A stretch of 64,000 bases of DNA. Source: Shewanella colwelliana ATCC 39565. Lineage in GTDB: Bacteria; Pseudomonadota; Gammaproteobacteria; Enterobacterales; Shewanellaceae. Below, piece after piece: positions 45,233 through 53,982 of this stretch (the first letter of the stretch is position 1; each line of letters begins with the position of its first letter). The translations under genes and the position numbers were made by a program. The stretch spans positions 282,686 through 346,685 of the forward strand of contig NZ_KI912479.1 in assembly GCF_000518705.1 (NCBI RefSeq), in the 5' to 3' direction. A model generated the notes under the pieces. It did no database searches. It was not told the origin of the DNA and saw only the letters and a list, made by a program, of their open reading frames with translations.

Positions 45233-45979
45233 ATGGCAGGTCATAGTAAATGGGCCAACATCAAACACCGTAAAGCGGCTCAAGACGCCAAGCGCGGTAA
45301 ACTCTTTTCTAAGTTCATTCGTGAGCTCACCGTTGCAGCGAGAGAGGGCGGTTCAGACCCTGATGCAAATCCAAGACTACGTGCGGCAATCGACAAATCA
45401 CTCTCCAACAACATGACCCGTGATACGGTTGAACGTGCAATTAAGCGCGGTGCGGGTGAGTTAGATGGTCAAGTGCTTGAAACGATAATGTATGAAGGCT
45501 ACGGACCTGGCGGTACAGCGGTAATGGTTGAAACCATGACCGATAACCGCAATCGTACCGTTTCTGGTGTGCGTAATGCCTTTAGCAAATCTGGTGGCAA
45601 TTTAGGCACTGATGGCTCAGTCGCCTACCTATTCGAAAAGCGTGGCGTTATCTCTTATGACGAAGGTAGTGACGAAGATATCATTATGGATGCGGCGCTT
45701 GATGCTGGTGCTGATGACGTTGTGACAAACGAAGATACCTCTATTGACGTCTACACCACCCCAGACACCTTTGGTGCAGTAAAAGATGCCTTAGATGCAG
45801 CGGGCTTAGACTCGATTAATGCTGAGGTCACCATGATCCCATCAACCAAAGCAGATTTGGATGCCTCTACCGCCCCTAAGTTTCTGCGTTTGATTGATAA
45901 CTTAGAAGATCATGATGATGTGCAAGAGGTTTATCATAATGCTGAGATCTCCGATGAGATCATGCAAGAATTAGAGTAG
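45233..45979 (+). CDS. yebC: YebC/PmpR family protein
   Basis: This 248-residue protein is of the TACO1/YebC family, described both as a DNA-binding regulator and as a factor that helps ribosomes through difficult sequences. The signature N-terminus MAGHSKWANIKHRKAAQDAK and the segments TVAAREGGSDPDANPRLRAA and YEGYGPGGTAVMVE are clear. AAGGAG precedes the ATG. It lies 14 bases before ruvC, a common arrangement in gammaproteobacteria. Confidence 0.97.
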   Translation: MAGHSKWANIKHRKAAQDAKRGKLFSKFIRELTVAAREGGSDPDANPRLRAAIDKSLSNNMTRDTVERAIKRGAGELDGQVLETIMYEGYGPGGTAVMVETMTDNRNRTVSGVRNAFSKSGGNLGTDGSVAYLFEKRGVISYDEGSDEDIIMDAALDAGADDVVTNEDTSIDVYTTPDTFGAVKDALDAAGLDSINAEVTMIPSTKADLDASTAPKFLRLIDNLEDHDDVQEVYHNAEISDEIMQELE

Positions 45980-45993
45980 GTCTGCGAGACTTA

Positions 45994-46515
45994 ATGACAA
46001 TCATATTGGGTGTCGACCCTGGATCACGGATCACAGGTTATGGTGTGATCAAATGCCAAGGTAGGCAGCAGATTTATCTTGGTAGCGGCTGTATTCGTAC
46101 TTCATCAGATGATCTTCCTTCTCGGCTTAAAGTGATCTTTGACGGTATCAGTGAAATCATTCGTCAATATCAACCCGATGAGTTTGCCATTGAACGTGTG
46201 TTTATGGCTAAAAATGCTGATTCGGCGTTAAAGCTGGGCCAAGCAAGAGGAGCCGCCATTGTCGCTGCCACCAACGCGGATTTGCCCGTGGCTGAATACT
46301 CAGCCACTCAGATTAAAAATGCCGTCGTGGGAACTGGTCGCGCGCAAAAGTCTCAAGTGCAGCATATGATCCAGCAGATCTTAAAATTACCTGCGGCGCC
46401 TCAGGCCGATGCTGCCGATGCTCTCGGTGTTGCCGTTTGTCATTTTCACACCTATCAAAGCCTTATTGCCATGGGTGGTAAAGCGAATTCAAGAACATAC
46501 GGAAGATATAGATGA
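45994..46515 (+). CDS. ruvC: Holliday junction resolvase RuvC
   Basis: RuvC cuts four-way junctions made by RecA and moved by RuvAB. The acidic catalytic residues are seen in ILGVDPGSRITGYG (first Asp), AIERVFMAKNADSALKLGQ (Glu) and QADAADALGVAVCHFH (last Asp pair). The length of 173 residues is normal. Its stop overlaps the ruvA start as ATGA. I see no LexA box upstream of ruvC, although E. coli ruvAB is SOS-regulated. Confidence 0.97.
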   Translation: MTIILGVDPGSRITGYGVIKCQGRQQIYLGSGCIRTSSDDLPSRLKVIFDGISEIIRQYQPDEFAIERVFMAKNADSALKLGQARGAAIVAATNADLPVAEYSATQIKNAVVGTGRAQKSQVQHMIQQILKLPAAPQADAADALGVAVCHFHTYQSLIAMGGKANSRTYGRYR

Positions 46516-47129
46516 TTGGTCGACTTCGAGGTTTATTAATTGAAAAGCAGGCTCCAGAACTGCTGATTGAAGTGAATGGTGTTGGCTATGAGTTACAGAT
46601 GCCGTTAACCAGCTTTTATGAATTACCAGACCTTAACCAAGAAGCGGTGATCTACACCCATTTTGTGGTGCGTGAAGATGCACAACTCCTGTATGGATTT
46701 GTCACAAAACAGGAGCGAGCCCTGTTTCGTCTGTTGATTAAAACGAATGGTGTTGGGCCTAAACTGGCGCTAACCATTCTTTCTGGGATGACCGCGGCAG
46801 AGTTTGTCAAATGTGTGGAACACGATGATATCGCGACCTTAGTGAAGTTACCTGGTGTGGGTAAGAAAACCGCTGAACGTCTGCTCGTTGAGATGCGCGA
46901 TAAATTAAAGAGTCTAATGGAAGCGTCGGTGGGGTCAGAGCGAGAGTTTGTACTGCAATCTAATTATGCGCCCGCACCGCAAGTGAATACCGCTGAAGAA
47001 GATGCAATAGCGGCATTATTGGCACTAGGTTACAAACCTGCACAGGCAAGCAAAGCCGTCTCAGGGGCATACCTAGAAGGCATGAATTCAGAGGCGCTAA
47101 TAAAAGCGTCGCTGAAATCTATGCTGTGA
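46512..47129 (+). CDS. ruvA: Holliday junction DNA helicase subunit RuvA
   Basis: RuvA forms tetramers that hold the Holliday junction open and load RuvB. The 205-residue protein has the N-terminal OB fold (MIGRLRGLLIEKQAPELLIE), helix-hairpin-helix motifs (KTNGVGPKLALTIL and KLPGVGKKTAERLLVEM) and a C-terminal RuvB-binding domain (EEDAIAALLALGYKPAQASK). It overlaps ruvC by four bases, and ruvB starts 20 bases downstream. Confidence 0.98.
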   Translation: MIGRLRGLLIEKQAPELLIEVNGVGYELQMPLTSFYELPDLNQEAVIYTHFVVREDAQLLYGFVTKQERALFRLLIKTNGVGPKLALTILSGMTAAEFVKCVEHDDIATLVKLPGVGKKTAERLLVEMRDKLKSLMEASVGSEREFVLQSNYAPAPQVNTAEEDAIAALLALGYKPAQASKAVSGAYLEGMNSEALIKASLKSML

Positions 47130-47149
47130 AGCGGTAGAGTGAGGAAAAA

Positions 47150-48163
47150 ATGATAGAAGCCGATCGACTCGTCCATGCGCAGCCTCAAGGCATTGAGGAA
47201 CGTGACGAGCAAATAGATAGAGCGATGCGTCCCAAGTTGCTCGACGAGTATACTGGGCAAGATGACACTCGAGCGCAATTAAAAGTGTTTATCGAAGCGG
47301 CGCAGAAGCGCGGCGAAGCGTTAGATCACATGCTGATTTATGGCCCACCAGGCTTAGGTAAAACAACATTGGCAATGATTGTTGCTAATGAGATGGGTGT
47401 TAATATCAAGTCAACCTCTGGTCCGGTACTCGAAAAAGCCGGTGATTTAGCTGCGTTGCTAACGAATCTTGAAGAGGGAGATGTATTATTTATCGATGAG
47501 ATCCATCGTTTAAGTCCTGTCGTCGAGGAGATCCTTTATCCAGCAATGGAAGACTACCAATTGGACATCATGATTGGTGAAGGCCCTGCAGCTCGTTCGA
47601 TTAAGCTTGAACTGCCACCCTTCACATTGATCGGTGCAACGACACGGGCTGGCGCGTTAACCTCTCCGTTGCGTGCAAGATTTGGTATTCCGTTGAGATT
47701 AGAATTTTATAATGTGAAAGATCTCAGCAGTATCGTGACGCGATCGGCCAATGTGCTTGGGTTACCCATTGATGGGCCTGGCGCATTAGAGGTCGCACGT
47801 CGCTCTCGCGGCACACCGCGTATTGCCAATCGTCTGCTCAGAAGGGTGCGAGATTACGCTGAAGTTAAGCATGATGGTGAAATCGACAAACGAGTCGCTG
47901 ATAGTGCGTTAGACATGCTTGATGTCGACGCTGAAGGGTTCGATTATATGGATCGCAAACTACTACTTGCAATTATCGACAAATTTATGGGTGGACCTGT
48001 GGGCCTAGATAATCTGGCCGCAGCCATTGGTGAAGAGCGAGAAACCATAGAGGATGTATTAGAACCCTTTTTAATACAGCAAGGGTTTATCCAACGAACG
48101 CCTAGAGGCCGTATCGCTACTCAACGAGCCTACCAACACTTTAATTTAATCAAGCCTGAGTAG
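47150..48163 (+). CDS. ruvB: Holliday junction DNA helicase motor RuvB
   Basis: RuvB is the AAA+ ring ATPase that drives branch migration. Walker A is GPPGLGKTTLA, Walker B is LFIDEIHRLS, sensor 1 is IGATTRAG, and the arginine-finger region SPLRARFGIPL follows. The C-terminal winged helix ends in FIQRTPRGRIATQRAYQH. The length of 337 residues is normal, and GAGG lies just before the ATG. It is the last gene of yebC-ruvC-ruvA-ruvB. Confidence 0.98.
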   Translation: MIEADRLVHAQPQGIEERDEQIDRAMRPKLLDEYTGQDDTRAQLKVFIEAAQKRGEALDHMLIYGPPGLGKTTLAMIVANEMGVNIKSTSGPVLEKAGDLAALLTNLEEGDVLFIDEIHRLSPVVEEILYPAMEDYQLDIMIGEGPAARSIKLELPPFTLIGATTRAGALTSPLRARFGIPLRLEFYNVKDLSSIVTRSANVLGLPIDGPGALEVARRSRGTPRIANRLLRRVRDYAEVKHDGEIDKRVADSALDMLDVDAEGFDYMDRKLLLAIIDKFMGGPVGLDNLAAAIGEERETIEDVLEPFLIQQGFIQRTPRGRIATQRAYQHFNLIKPE

Positions 48164-48198
48164 CTGCATAGCTTATTTGTTCACATCTAATTATGTCT

Positions 48199-48237
48199 GC
48201 AAAGTCTATTTAATTTAGGCTTTGCGCTTGTATTTTT
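48199..48237 (+). terminator. Terminator after ruvB
   Basis: Ten-base arms GCAAAGTCTA (48199-48208) and TAGGCTTTGC (48216-48225), with one G-T pair, are followed by GCTTGTATTTTT. It lies 35 bases after the ruvB stop. Confidence 0.7.
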
Positions 48238-48682
48238 AAACCTGACTATACACTGATTATTAATTTTCATTTTATCTTTATGATGCATCCTGTATCAGTT
48301 GTTATTATTGGGTTAGTTGCTTTGCCTTTTTGTTTATTGCATTTCTTTTCGTTATAAGTTTTAAACTACCGTTATTATAAATAAATCAAAGTTTAATCTT
48401 CATTAATTAGCACAGGGTATAAACACTTTATTCTGATTGGTAAGCGGTTGCTGAAAAGCGCTCCTAATTTTTGACTTGTTATTTTTAGGCATAGTTACAT
48501 AAATGTCACACTTATAGAGTGCTTCTATCAAATCGCGGCTCATTTTTATGTATCATATTGTATCTTATTGGTTTTCGTTTCAATTGCGTAACCTTTTCTG
48601 GCTTTAGGATAAGTAGCCTTGTATATATTTCACTCATAATGAGTCTGTTGACCCATAGGTCTAACAGTCATTACAACTGAAA
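48238..48682. other. AT-rich intergenic region upstream of the TonB-dependent receptor
   Basis: This stretch is notably AT-rich with many short A/T runs and no reading frame of coding character. I see no tRNA, known riboswitch core or repeat. It could bind H-NS-like proteins or hold further operators, but nothing specific can be supported. Confidence 0.5.
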
Positions 48683-48704
48683 ATATGTGATGGATGTCAC
48701 ATAG
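48683..48704. promoter_or_regulatory. Predicted CRP operator of the TonB-dependent receptor gene
   Basis: TGTGATGGATGTCACA is a perfect TGTGA-N6-TCACA palindrome (48686-48701), extended by one more matched pair on each side. It is centred about 300 bases before the start codon. A possible -10 TATGAT at 48747-48752 would place the start about 65 bases downstream of the site centre, compatible with activation by cAMP-CRP. Confidence 0.8.
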
Positions 48705-48992
48705 CTTGAATTTGTGTGCGTTGTATTTATGTTGCGTTTGTAACGGTATGATTAGCTGGCTTGGGGATAAATATATAGTGATATTCTCTAGGTATTCAAA
48801 TTATGTCGATGTTCACAGGTTTTTTGTATTTACGTTGTTAACTGTTATGTCATGTTATTTAACTCACCATTATCATTGGTTAATTATTTAGTGGATTGAC
48901 TGATTTAAAGTGAAACTTCAGTATCAATTTCAGCGCTTACAAATAAAAGTAGAGCGTAAAATAATAACATTGAGTAAGGGAGTTAAATTTAC

Positions 48993-51503
48993 ATGGTAAA
49001 AACAACAAAGTTGGCCTCGGCTATAAAGTTGAGTTTGATAGCCTCAATATCGAGCAGTGCCTTTGTCGTCTCTCATAATGCGATCGCTGAAGAAGAAAGT
49101 GCCACGTTTGAGCGAATTGCAGTGACAGGCTCCCGTATTCAACGTCAAGATATGGAAACTGCATCGCCAGTGACAGTCATTGACGCCAGTGCGATACGAG
49201 CAGAAGGTTACAATTCAGTCGATGAGATTTTGCAGGCTCAACCAGCGATGGCTGGTATGGCAGCCGGGTCAACGACGAATAACGGTGCGGATGGGGTTGC
49301 GCAGGTTGACCTTCGTGGCATGGGGTCAAGTCGTACCTTGGTTCTATTAAATGGGCGTCGTATGGTGAACTCAGGATCGGGGGCTGACAGCGCCGTGGAT
49401 TTGAATACGATTCCTGTGGCGATGATTGCCCGCGTTGAGATCTTAAAAGACGGTGCCTCAGCGGTTTATGGTTCAGATGCCATTGCCGGTGTTGTTAACA
49501 TCATTACAAAGAAAGATTTTGAAGGGTTTCAACTTGATGTCAATGGTGGTGTGACGGATAAGAGCGATGGTGAAAATCTTGAACTGAGTGCCTTGTACGG
49601 TTTCAATACCGATAACGGTAACTACACGTTTGGTGTTGCTTACTCTGACCGCGGCGGTGTCATGCAAAAAGACCGAGATTGGGTGGAAGAGGGGGCAAGT
49701 AGCTTCGTACCTGGCGGCTCTTTGGGTGGCAAAGTACAAGATGAAAACGGTGATTGGGTTGCACGTACGGAAGGCTACGATTACACCCAAGATAGTTGGC
49801 TACAGACACCAAGTACTCGCTATAGCTTCTTCGCCAATGCCACTCAAGAGCTTAGCAACGATATTATTTTCACCGGTGATGTACTGTATACCAAACGTCA
49901 GTCAGAGCAGATGATGGCGCCTCAGCCTGCCTCTGTAATGCTTGATGTATGTACGCCTAGCTCAACAGGTAACTGTATTACCTTAACCGATGAGATGCTT
50001 GCTGGCGGTATATCAGCTGATGATCAAGGTAAAGTTGAGTACCGTCGACGTATGACAGACGCAGGCAACCGTATCTATGAGCAAGACACAGATACGCTGC
50101 GCATCTCTGCAGGCCTTGCAGGGGTGCTGGATGTACATACCGGGATCGATTGGGATGTTGCTTATACTTACGGTAAAAACAAAGCTGAAACTTGGGTTCA
50201 TAACTCAATTAATGCATCAAACATGGAGCAATCTATGTATGACAATCAAGATGCATGGTTCAGTGGTGATCCACTGTCAGACGCGATTGTTAATGACATC
50301 AGTTATCTAGAAAGTACAACTGGTGGTAACGAACAGCATATCGTATCGGGTGTTATTAGTGGCGAGGCATTTGAATTAGATGCAGGGGCTGTGGCTTATG
50401 CTATCGGAGCTGAATATCGTCATGACAGCGGTTACTATAACCCTGATCCAGTGATTGTTGCGGGAGACGGCACTGCAGCGCAGCAAGACCCAACAGATGG
50501 TAGCTACAGTGTATTCTCGGTATACCAAGAAGTTAGCGTCCCATTTACCGATAAGTTAACGGGTGAGTTCGCGCTGCGTTTCGATGATTACTCAACCTTT
50601 GGTAATGCATCGACTTGGAAAATCGGTCTAACCTATGAAGCGACAGATGATCTAATGCTTCGTACTGTCGCGGCGACAGGTTTCCGGGCTCCAAATGTGA
50701 GCGAGCTATATGGTGGTAACGTTGGTTCATACGATTATTTAGATGATCCGTGGGGTAATGAGCAAGATCCGCAAATCTTAGTTAACTACACCTCAGATCC
50801 CGACTTGAAGGCTGAAAGTTCTGAGTCCTACACAGCTGGTCTAGTTTATTCACCAAGCTACATCGATGGTATGTCTGTGACTTTAGATTACTGGCGCTTT
50901 AAAATCACCGATGCAATCTCTCGTCTAGATGTTCAAGCTGGTCTAAAGGCGTGTTATGAAGGTGATGCCACAGCGTGCGAAACCTTTAAAATTGGTGCCA
51001 ATGGAGATTTGACAGAGTTAACCAATCCGCTGACTAATGTGGGTTATCAAGATACCAGTGGTGTTGACTTTAACTTGGCATATCGTTTCGAAGGTTTAGG
51101 GTTAGATTGGAAAGTCAGCAATGATTTGACCTATCTACTTAACTTCGAGCAAGATGGCGTTGACTACACGGGTACCATCGGTGGTATGTTCGGTGGCTAC
51201 GCAGAAGTGAAAAATAACTTTAGTGTACAAGCGAGCCAAGGTGATTGGAGCCTAATGTATTCAAATCGCTACATCGGCGAAATGAATGACATTAACTATG
51301 GTGATAAAGCAGAGTCTGTGCTTTATCACAATATTTCAGGTTTGTACCACTTCAATGACAGTGTCACCGCAACTTTAGGTGTCAAGAACCTAACAGATGT
51401 TGAACCTGTCATGGTTGCGAGTGGCAATGAAGCTGGTACGGTTCCTGAAGTGTATGACACCCTTGGACGTCAGTTCTATGGTGGTGTGACGGTGAAGTTC
51501 TAA
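48993..51503 (+). CDS. TonB-dependent outer-membrane receptor
   Basis: This 836-residue outer-membrane transporter is energised by TonB. After the signal peptide (KLASAIKLSLIASISSSAFV, cleavage near NAIA) comes a TonB-box-like segment (FERIAVTGSRIQ) and the plug domain (VDEILQAQPAMAG, VDLRGMGSSRTLVLLNGRRM, VEILKDGASAVYGSDAIAGV). The barrel ends with YGGVTVKF, whose final Phe signals barrel assembly. The plug resembles receptors for plant or algal carbohydrates and other large organic nutrients more than siderophore receptors. No transport or hydrolase gene is adjacent, so the substrate is open. AAGGGAG precedes the ATG. A CRP site and a long leader lie upstream. Confidence 0.92.
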   Translation: MVKTTKLASAIKLSLIASISSSAFVVSHNAIAEEESATFERIAVTGSRIQRQDMETASPVTVIDASAIRAEGYNSVDEILQAQPAMAGMAAGSTTNNGADGVAQVDLRGMGSSRTLVLLNGRRMVNSGSGADSAVDLNTIPVAMIARVEILKDGASAVYGSDAIAGVVNIITKKDFEGFQLDVNGGVTDKSDGENLELSALYGFNTDNGNYTFGVAYSDRGGVMQKDRDWVEEGASSFVPGGSLGGKVQDENGDWVARTEGYDYTQDSWLQTPSTRYSFFANATQELSNDIIFTGDVLYTKRQSEQMMAPQPASVMLDVCTPSSTGNCITLTDEMLAGGISADDQGKVEYRRRMTDAGNRIYEQDTDTLRISAGLAGVLDVHTGIDWDVAYTYGKNKAETWVHNSINASNMEQSMYDNQDAWFSGDPLSDAIVNDISYLESTTGGNEQHIVSGVISGEAFELDAGAVAYAIGAEYRHDSGYYNPDPVIVAGDGTAAQQDPTDGSYSVFSVYQEVSVPFTDKLTGEFALRFDDYSTFGNASTWKIGLTYEATDDLMLRTVAATGFRAPNVSELYGGNVGSYDYLDDPWGNEQDPQILVNYTSDPDLKAESSESYTAGLVYSPSYIDGMSVTLDYWRFKITDAISRLDVQAGLKACYEGDATACETFKIGANGDLTELTNPLTNVGYQDTSGVDFNLAYRFEGLGLDWKVSNDLTYLLNFEQDGVDYTGTIGGMFGGYAEVKNNFSVQASQGDWSLMYSNRYIGEMNDINYGDKAESVLYHNISGLYHFNDSVTATLGVKNLTDVEPVMVASGNEAGTVPEVYDTLGRQFYGGVTVKF

Positions 51504-51520
51504 GCCTATCTCTATAAAGT

Positions 51521-51552
51521 AATAAAAAAGCGCCATCTGGCGCTTTTTTATT
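51521..51552. terminator. Bidirectional terminator between the receptor gene and gloA
   Basis: AATAAAAAAGCGCC and GGCGCTTTTTTATT form a perfect stem around a four-base loop. A- and T-rich flanks allow termination in both directions for the convergent genes. Confidence 0.92.
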
Positions 51553-51566
51553 ACCCAAGTTAAAAC

Positions 51567-51977
51567 CTAACCTAGGCCTTGTTGGGCGGATTTCATCTGA
51601 ATGAATTCGATTTTGTAGCCATCAGGATCTTCAACAAAAGCGATTTCAGTCGAGCCGCCGGCGACGGGACCGGGTTGACGGGTAACCTTGCCGCCTGCCG
51701 CTTCGATGGCAGCACAGCGACTATAGATATCTTCCTCGCCAATGGCAAGGTGACCAAAGGCACTACCAAGATCGTACTGGTTTGTATCCCAGTTGTAGGT
51801 AAGTTCAACCACCGCAGCACCGCTGTCTTCATCGTCAAAACCAACAAAAGCAAGGGTATAGCGATATTCAGTATTTTCAGAGCGGCGCAGCAACTTCATG
51901 CCTAAGATCTCGGTATAAAAATGGATACTGCGCTCTAGATTGCCAACTCGTAGCATGGTGTGGAGTAATTGAGCCAT
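51567..51977 (-). CDS. gloA: Lactoylglutathione lyase (glyoxalase I)
   Basis: GloA isomerises the methylglyoxal-glutathione hemithioacetal to S-lactoylglutathione, detoxifying methylglyoxal. The 136-residue protein has the two vicinal-oxygen-chelate modules and all four metal ligands in context: His in MAQLLHTMLRVGN, Glu in VVELTYNWDTNQYDLG, His in FGHLAIGEEDIY and Glu in DPDGYKIEFIQ. Length and motifs fit the nickel-dependent bacterial class. It is monocistronic and faces the receptor gene across a shared terminator. Confidence 0.97.
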   Translation of the reverse strand: MAQLLHTMLRVGNLERSIHFYTEILGMKLLRRSENTEYRYTLAFVGFDDEDSGAAVVELTYNWDTNQYDLGSAFGHLAIGEEDIYSRCAAIEAAGGKVTRQPGPVAGGSTEIAFVEDPDGYKIEFIQMKSAQQGLG

Positions 51978-52218
51978 GAAGACCTCTTCTGTTGCGATAG
52001 AAATGAGGAGGCATTATACCCATGTATTGGCCGATAGTTGCACTCAATAACATATTTTATATAGCAAAGTGCCTGATATGGCTTAGGAAAACAGTATTAT
52101 CTATGACCATTATATTTGACAAAATAAGTCTATGACGTGCCTCACACTTTATGCTTTAAATCATGGAGTTAAATTAGGAGATACGGATAATGGAACCATC
52201 AACATCGAGGAGTTTACT

Positions 52219-52302
52219 ATGTCTTACGAATTAAAAATGGCTGTAGGTTTGGCTATCACGATTGCAGCATTTCTTTCTATATTTTTTGTGTGTTTGTTTT
52301 AA
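52219..52302 (+). CDS. Predicted 27-residue membrane micro-protein
   Basis: This short frame starts ATG at 52219, with CGAGGAG ending 8 bases upstream, a strong ribosome site. It encodes MSYELKMAVGLAITIAAF followed by nine more mostly hydrophobic residues and TAA. The whole peptide is a single predicted membrane helix with a polar N-terminus. A 14-codon frame (52190-52234), itself preceded by AGGAG, overlaps its start in another frame and could couple translation. A perfect 11-bp inverted repeat follows the stop (52316-52326 with 52353-52363), and a weaker terminator-like hairpin lies at 52414-52439. I recognise no family. The flanks (51978-52189 and 52303-52511) hold nothing else I can name. 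Confidence 0.5.
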   Translation: MSYELKMAVGLAITIAAFLSIFFVCLF

Positions 52303-52511
52303 GCTAGGTAAACGAAAACAGTTTTTGTCTAGCGCCTTAACAGAAGCTCGTTAAAAACTGTTTGATAACAGTGTACTGAGTGTTAGTGATGTCGAACGGC
52401 GCACAGAAGCACTAAAAGAGCTACTATTGTGGCTTTTTTAGTATTTACATCATTGAGCATTTGGCTATGTAGCTTAGCTCAAGATCGTTTTCAAATCAGG
52501 CTATTTGGGGT

Positions 52512-53888
52512 TTACAGAGCTTCAACTAATACTTTCAGTTCCTGCCATAAACTTCTTGACGCTATCGCTTGTTCTCGCATTTTTTTGAGAGTTTGTTGTG
52601 AATACCAATGTCCATTCTTTATCACTGCGCTAGGTTCTTTTAACAGGCTTAAGTCATCTATTGGGCTAGATTGGGTATAAATAAAGTCAGCTTGTAAGCT
52701 CTCACGAATGTGGCCAATGTTGTGTTCAAGCTTGAGCGCTCGTGCGGGGTTGATAGTGGCTGCAGCGAGTACTTCAAAAGGTGAAAGCCCCGCTTGGAGG
52801 AGGAGTTGGATCTCTTTGTGTGTTGCGAGTCCATGTGGTGACAATAGTACGCCAGAATCGGAACCAACCAGCAATGGTATGCCGCTCTGATGTAGTTTTT
52901 GGGTAATAAAGATCAAGAAATCTAACACTTTTTGATTGTGCTTTGCCATGTTTTCAGAGGCCGTTAACCAGCGTTCAACCTGATTGTTTGACGTTTCTAA
53001 GGCAATAATATCTGAAGTGTATTCAGGGTTTGTTTTAGCCAAATAGGGCGCTTTTTCTTGACTGAGTTGAGTGAGCTGCGCATAGATGTTTAACGTAGGC
53101 GTTACCGGTACACCAGTTGCCTTTAATTCAGCGACCACCTCAGGGAGTAACTCGGGAGCAAATTGGTAATTTAGGGGACCTTGATAGATATCCTCGACAT
53201 GTTCAAGAGATTGTAAACCACTCAACGAGCCTGTCACCATATCGCCCGACCCGTGAGGGCCGTGTTTAGCGATGGGCATATTGAGTTGCCGCCCCTGTGC
53301 AATGATGGCCGTTAATGTTTCTTTACTTAAATTCCCATAGGCTTTGATGAGGTCATAGCCTTGCTCAATATATTGGGTTACAGCTTGTTTTGCTTGCTCT
53401 GCGGTATGCACTGAATGATGTAAATATGCATCGTCATAGGCAGATATAATTGGGCTACTTACGGTTGAAGAGCTACCTATCAGGTGTCCTGCGTTGACTT
53501 GTTCTCGCCAGTTTAGGTGAGCTGGGATGCCGTTCATGACCCTTACGTGAGTAACGCCATGACTGAGGGTTAATTGGTAAGCGGCTGTTTCATACATGTG
53601 AACATGCATATCGATAAGACCTGGGGTAATGAAACCACCCTTACCATCAATATGAGTTAACCCTGAGTATGTATCATGACGATTTGGGTTAATAATGGCA
53701 TTGATTCTACCGTCTATGACGATGATATTTTTTCTCGATAGCACTTTTTGTTGAACAACATCAACTACGTTGATATTTGTTAGCACAAAGCTGTTGTCTA
53801 CGTGATGGTTAGCGTCCTGCGGTTTAACGCCTGTGCCACAGCCAATGAGGATACTGGACAGGACTGATATCGTTAGTAAGATTCTCAT
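52512..53888 (-). CDS. Amidohydrolase-family lipoprotein
   Basis: This 458-residue protein has a lipobox (ILIGC, Cys near residue 17) and is predicted to sit in the periplasm on a membrane. The amidohydrolase barrel carries the metal motif HVHM after FITPGLIDM, a candidate bridging Lys in YDLIKAYGNL, further His in IAKHGPHGSGD and LEHVEDIY, and the catalytic Asp in VGSDSGVLLSPHG. These match imidazolonepropionase/prolidase-like members of the superfamily. The substrate cannot be read from sequence; dipeptides or cyclic amides are typical. It lies 94 bases downstream of the membrane AraC regulator on the same strand. An inverted repeat CCTTATG/CATAAGG (53899-53922) overlaps its ribosome-binding region. 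Confidence 0.87.
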   Translation of the reverse strand: MRILLTISVLSSILIGCGTGVKPQDANHHVDNSFVLTNINVVDVVQQKVLSRKNIIVIDGRINAIINPNRHDTYSGLTHIDGKGGFITPGLIDMHVHMYETAAYQLTLSHGVTHVRVMNGIPAHLNWREQVNAGHLIGSSSTVSSPIISAYDDAYLHHSVHTAEQAKQAVTQYIEQGYDLIKAYGNLSKETLTAIIAQGRQLNMPIAKHGPHGSGDMVTGSLSGLQSLEHVEDIYQGPLNYQFAPELLPEVVAELKATGVPVTPTLNIYAQLTQLSQEKAPYLAKTNPEYTSDIIALETSNNQVERWLTASENMAKHNQKVLDFLIFITQKLHQSGIPLLVGSDSGVLLSPHGLATHKEIQLLLQAGLSPFEVLAAATINPARALKLEHNIGHIRESLQADFIYTQSSPIDDLSLLKEPSAVIKNGHWYSQQTLKKMREQAIASRSLWQELKVLVEAL

Positions 53889-53982
53889 GGTGTAATTCCT
53901 TATGGTTCGATAATCATAAGGTAAACAGAGCGGAAGTTTTAAACGCTTAAGATCAAGACATTAGACGTCTATGATCGTGATG

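Noticed and set aside
45980..45993. Looked for a LexA box before ruvC and ruvA, since E. coli ruvAB is SOS-regulated
   Set aside because: No CTGT-N8-ACAG match was seen upstream of ruvC, ruvA or yebC.
48694..48891. A 65-codon plus-strand frame upstream of the receptor gene
   Set aside because: It sits in AT-rich DNA next to the CRP site, has no good ribosome site and shows poor codon character.
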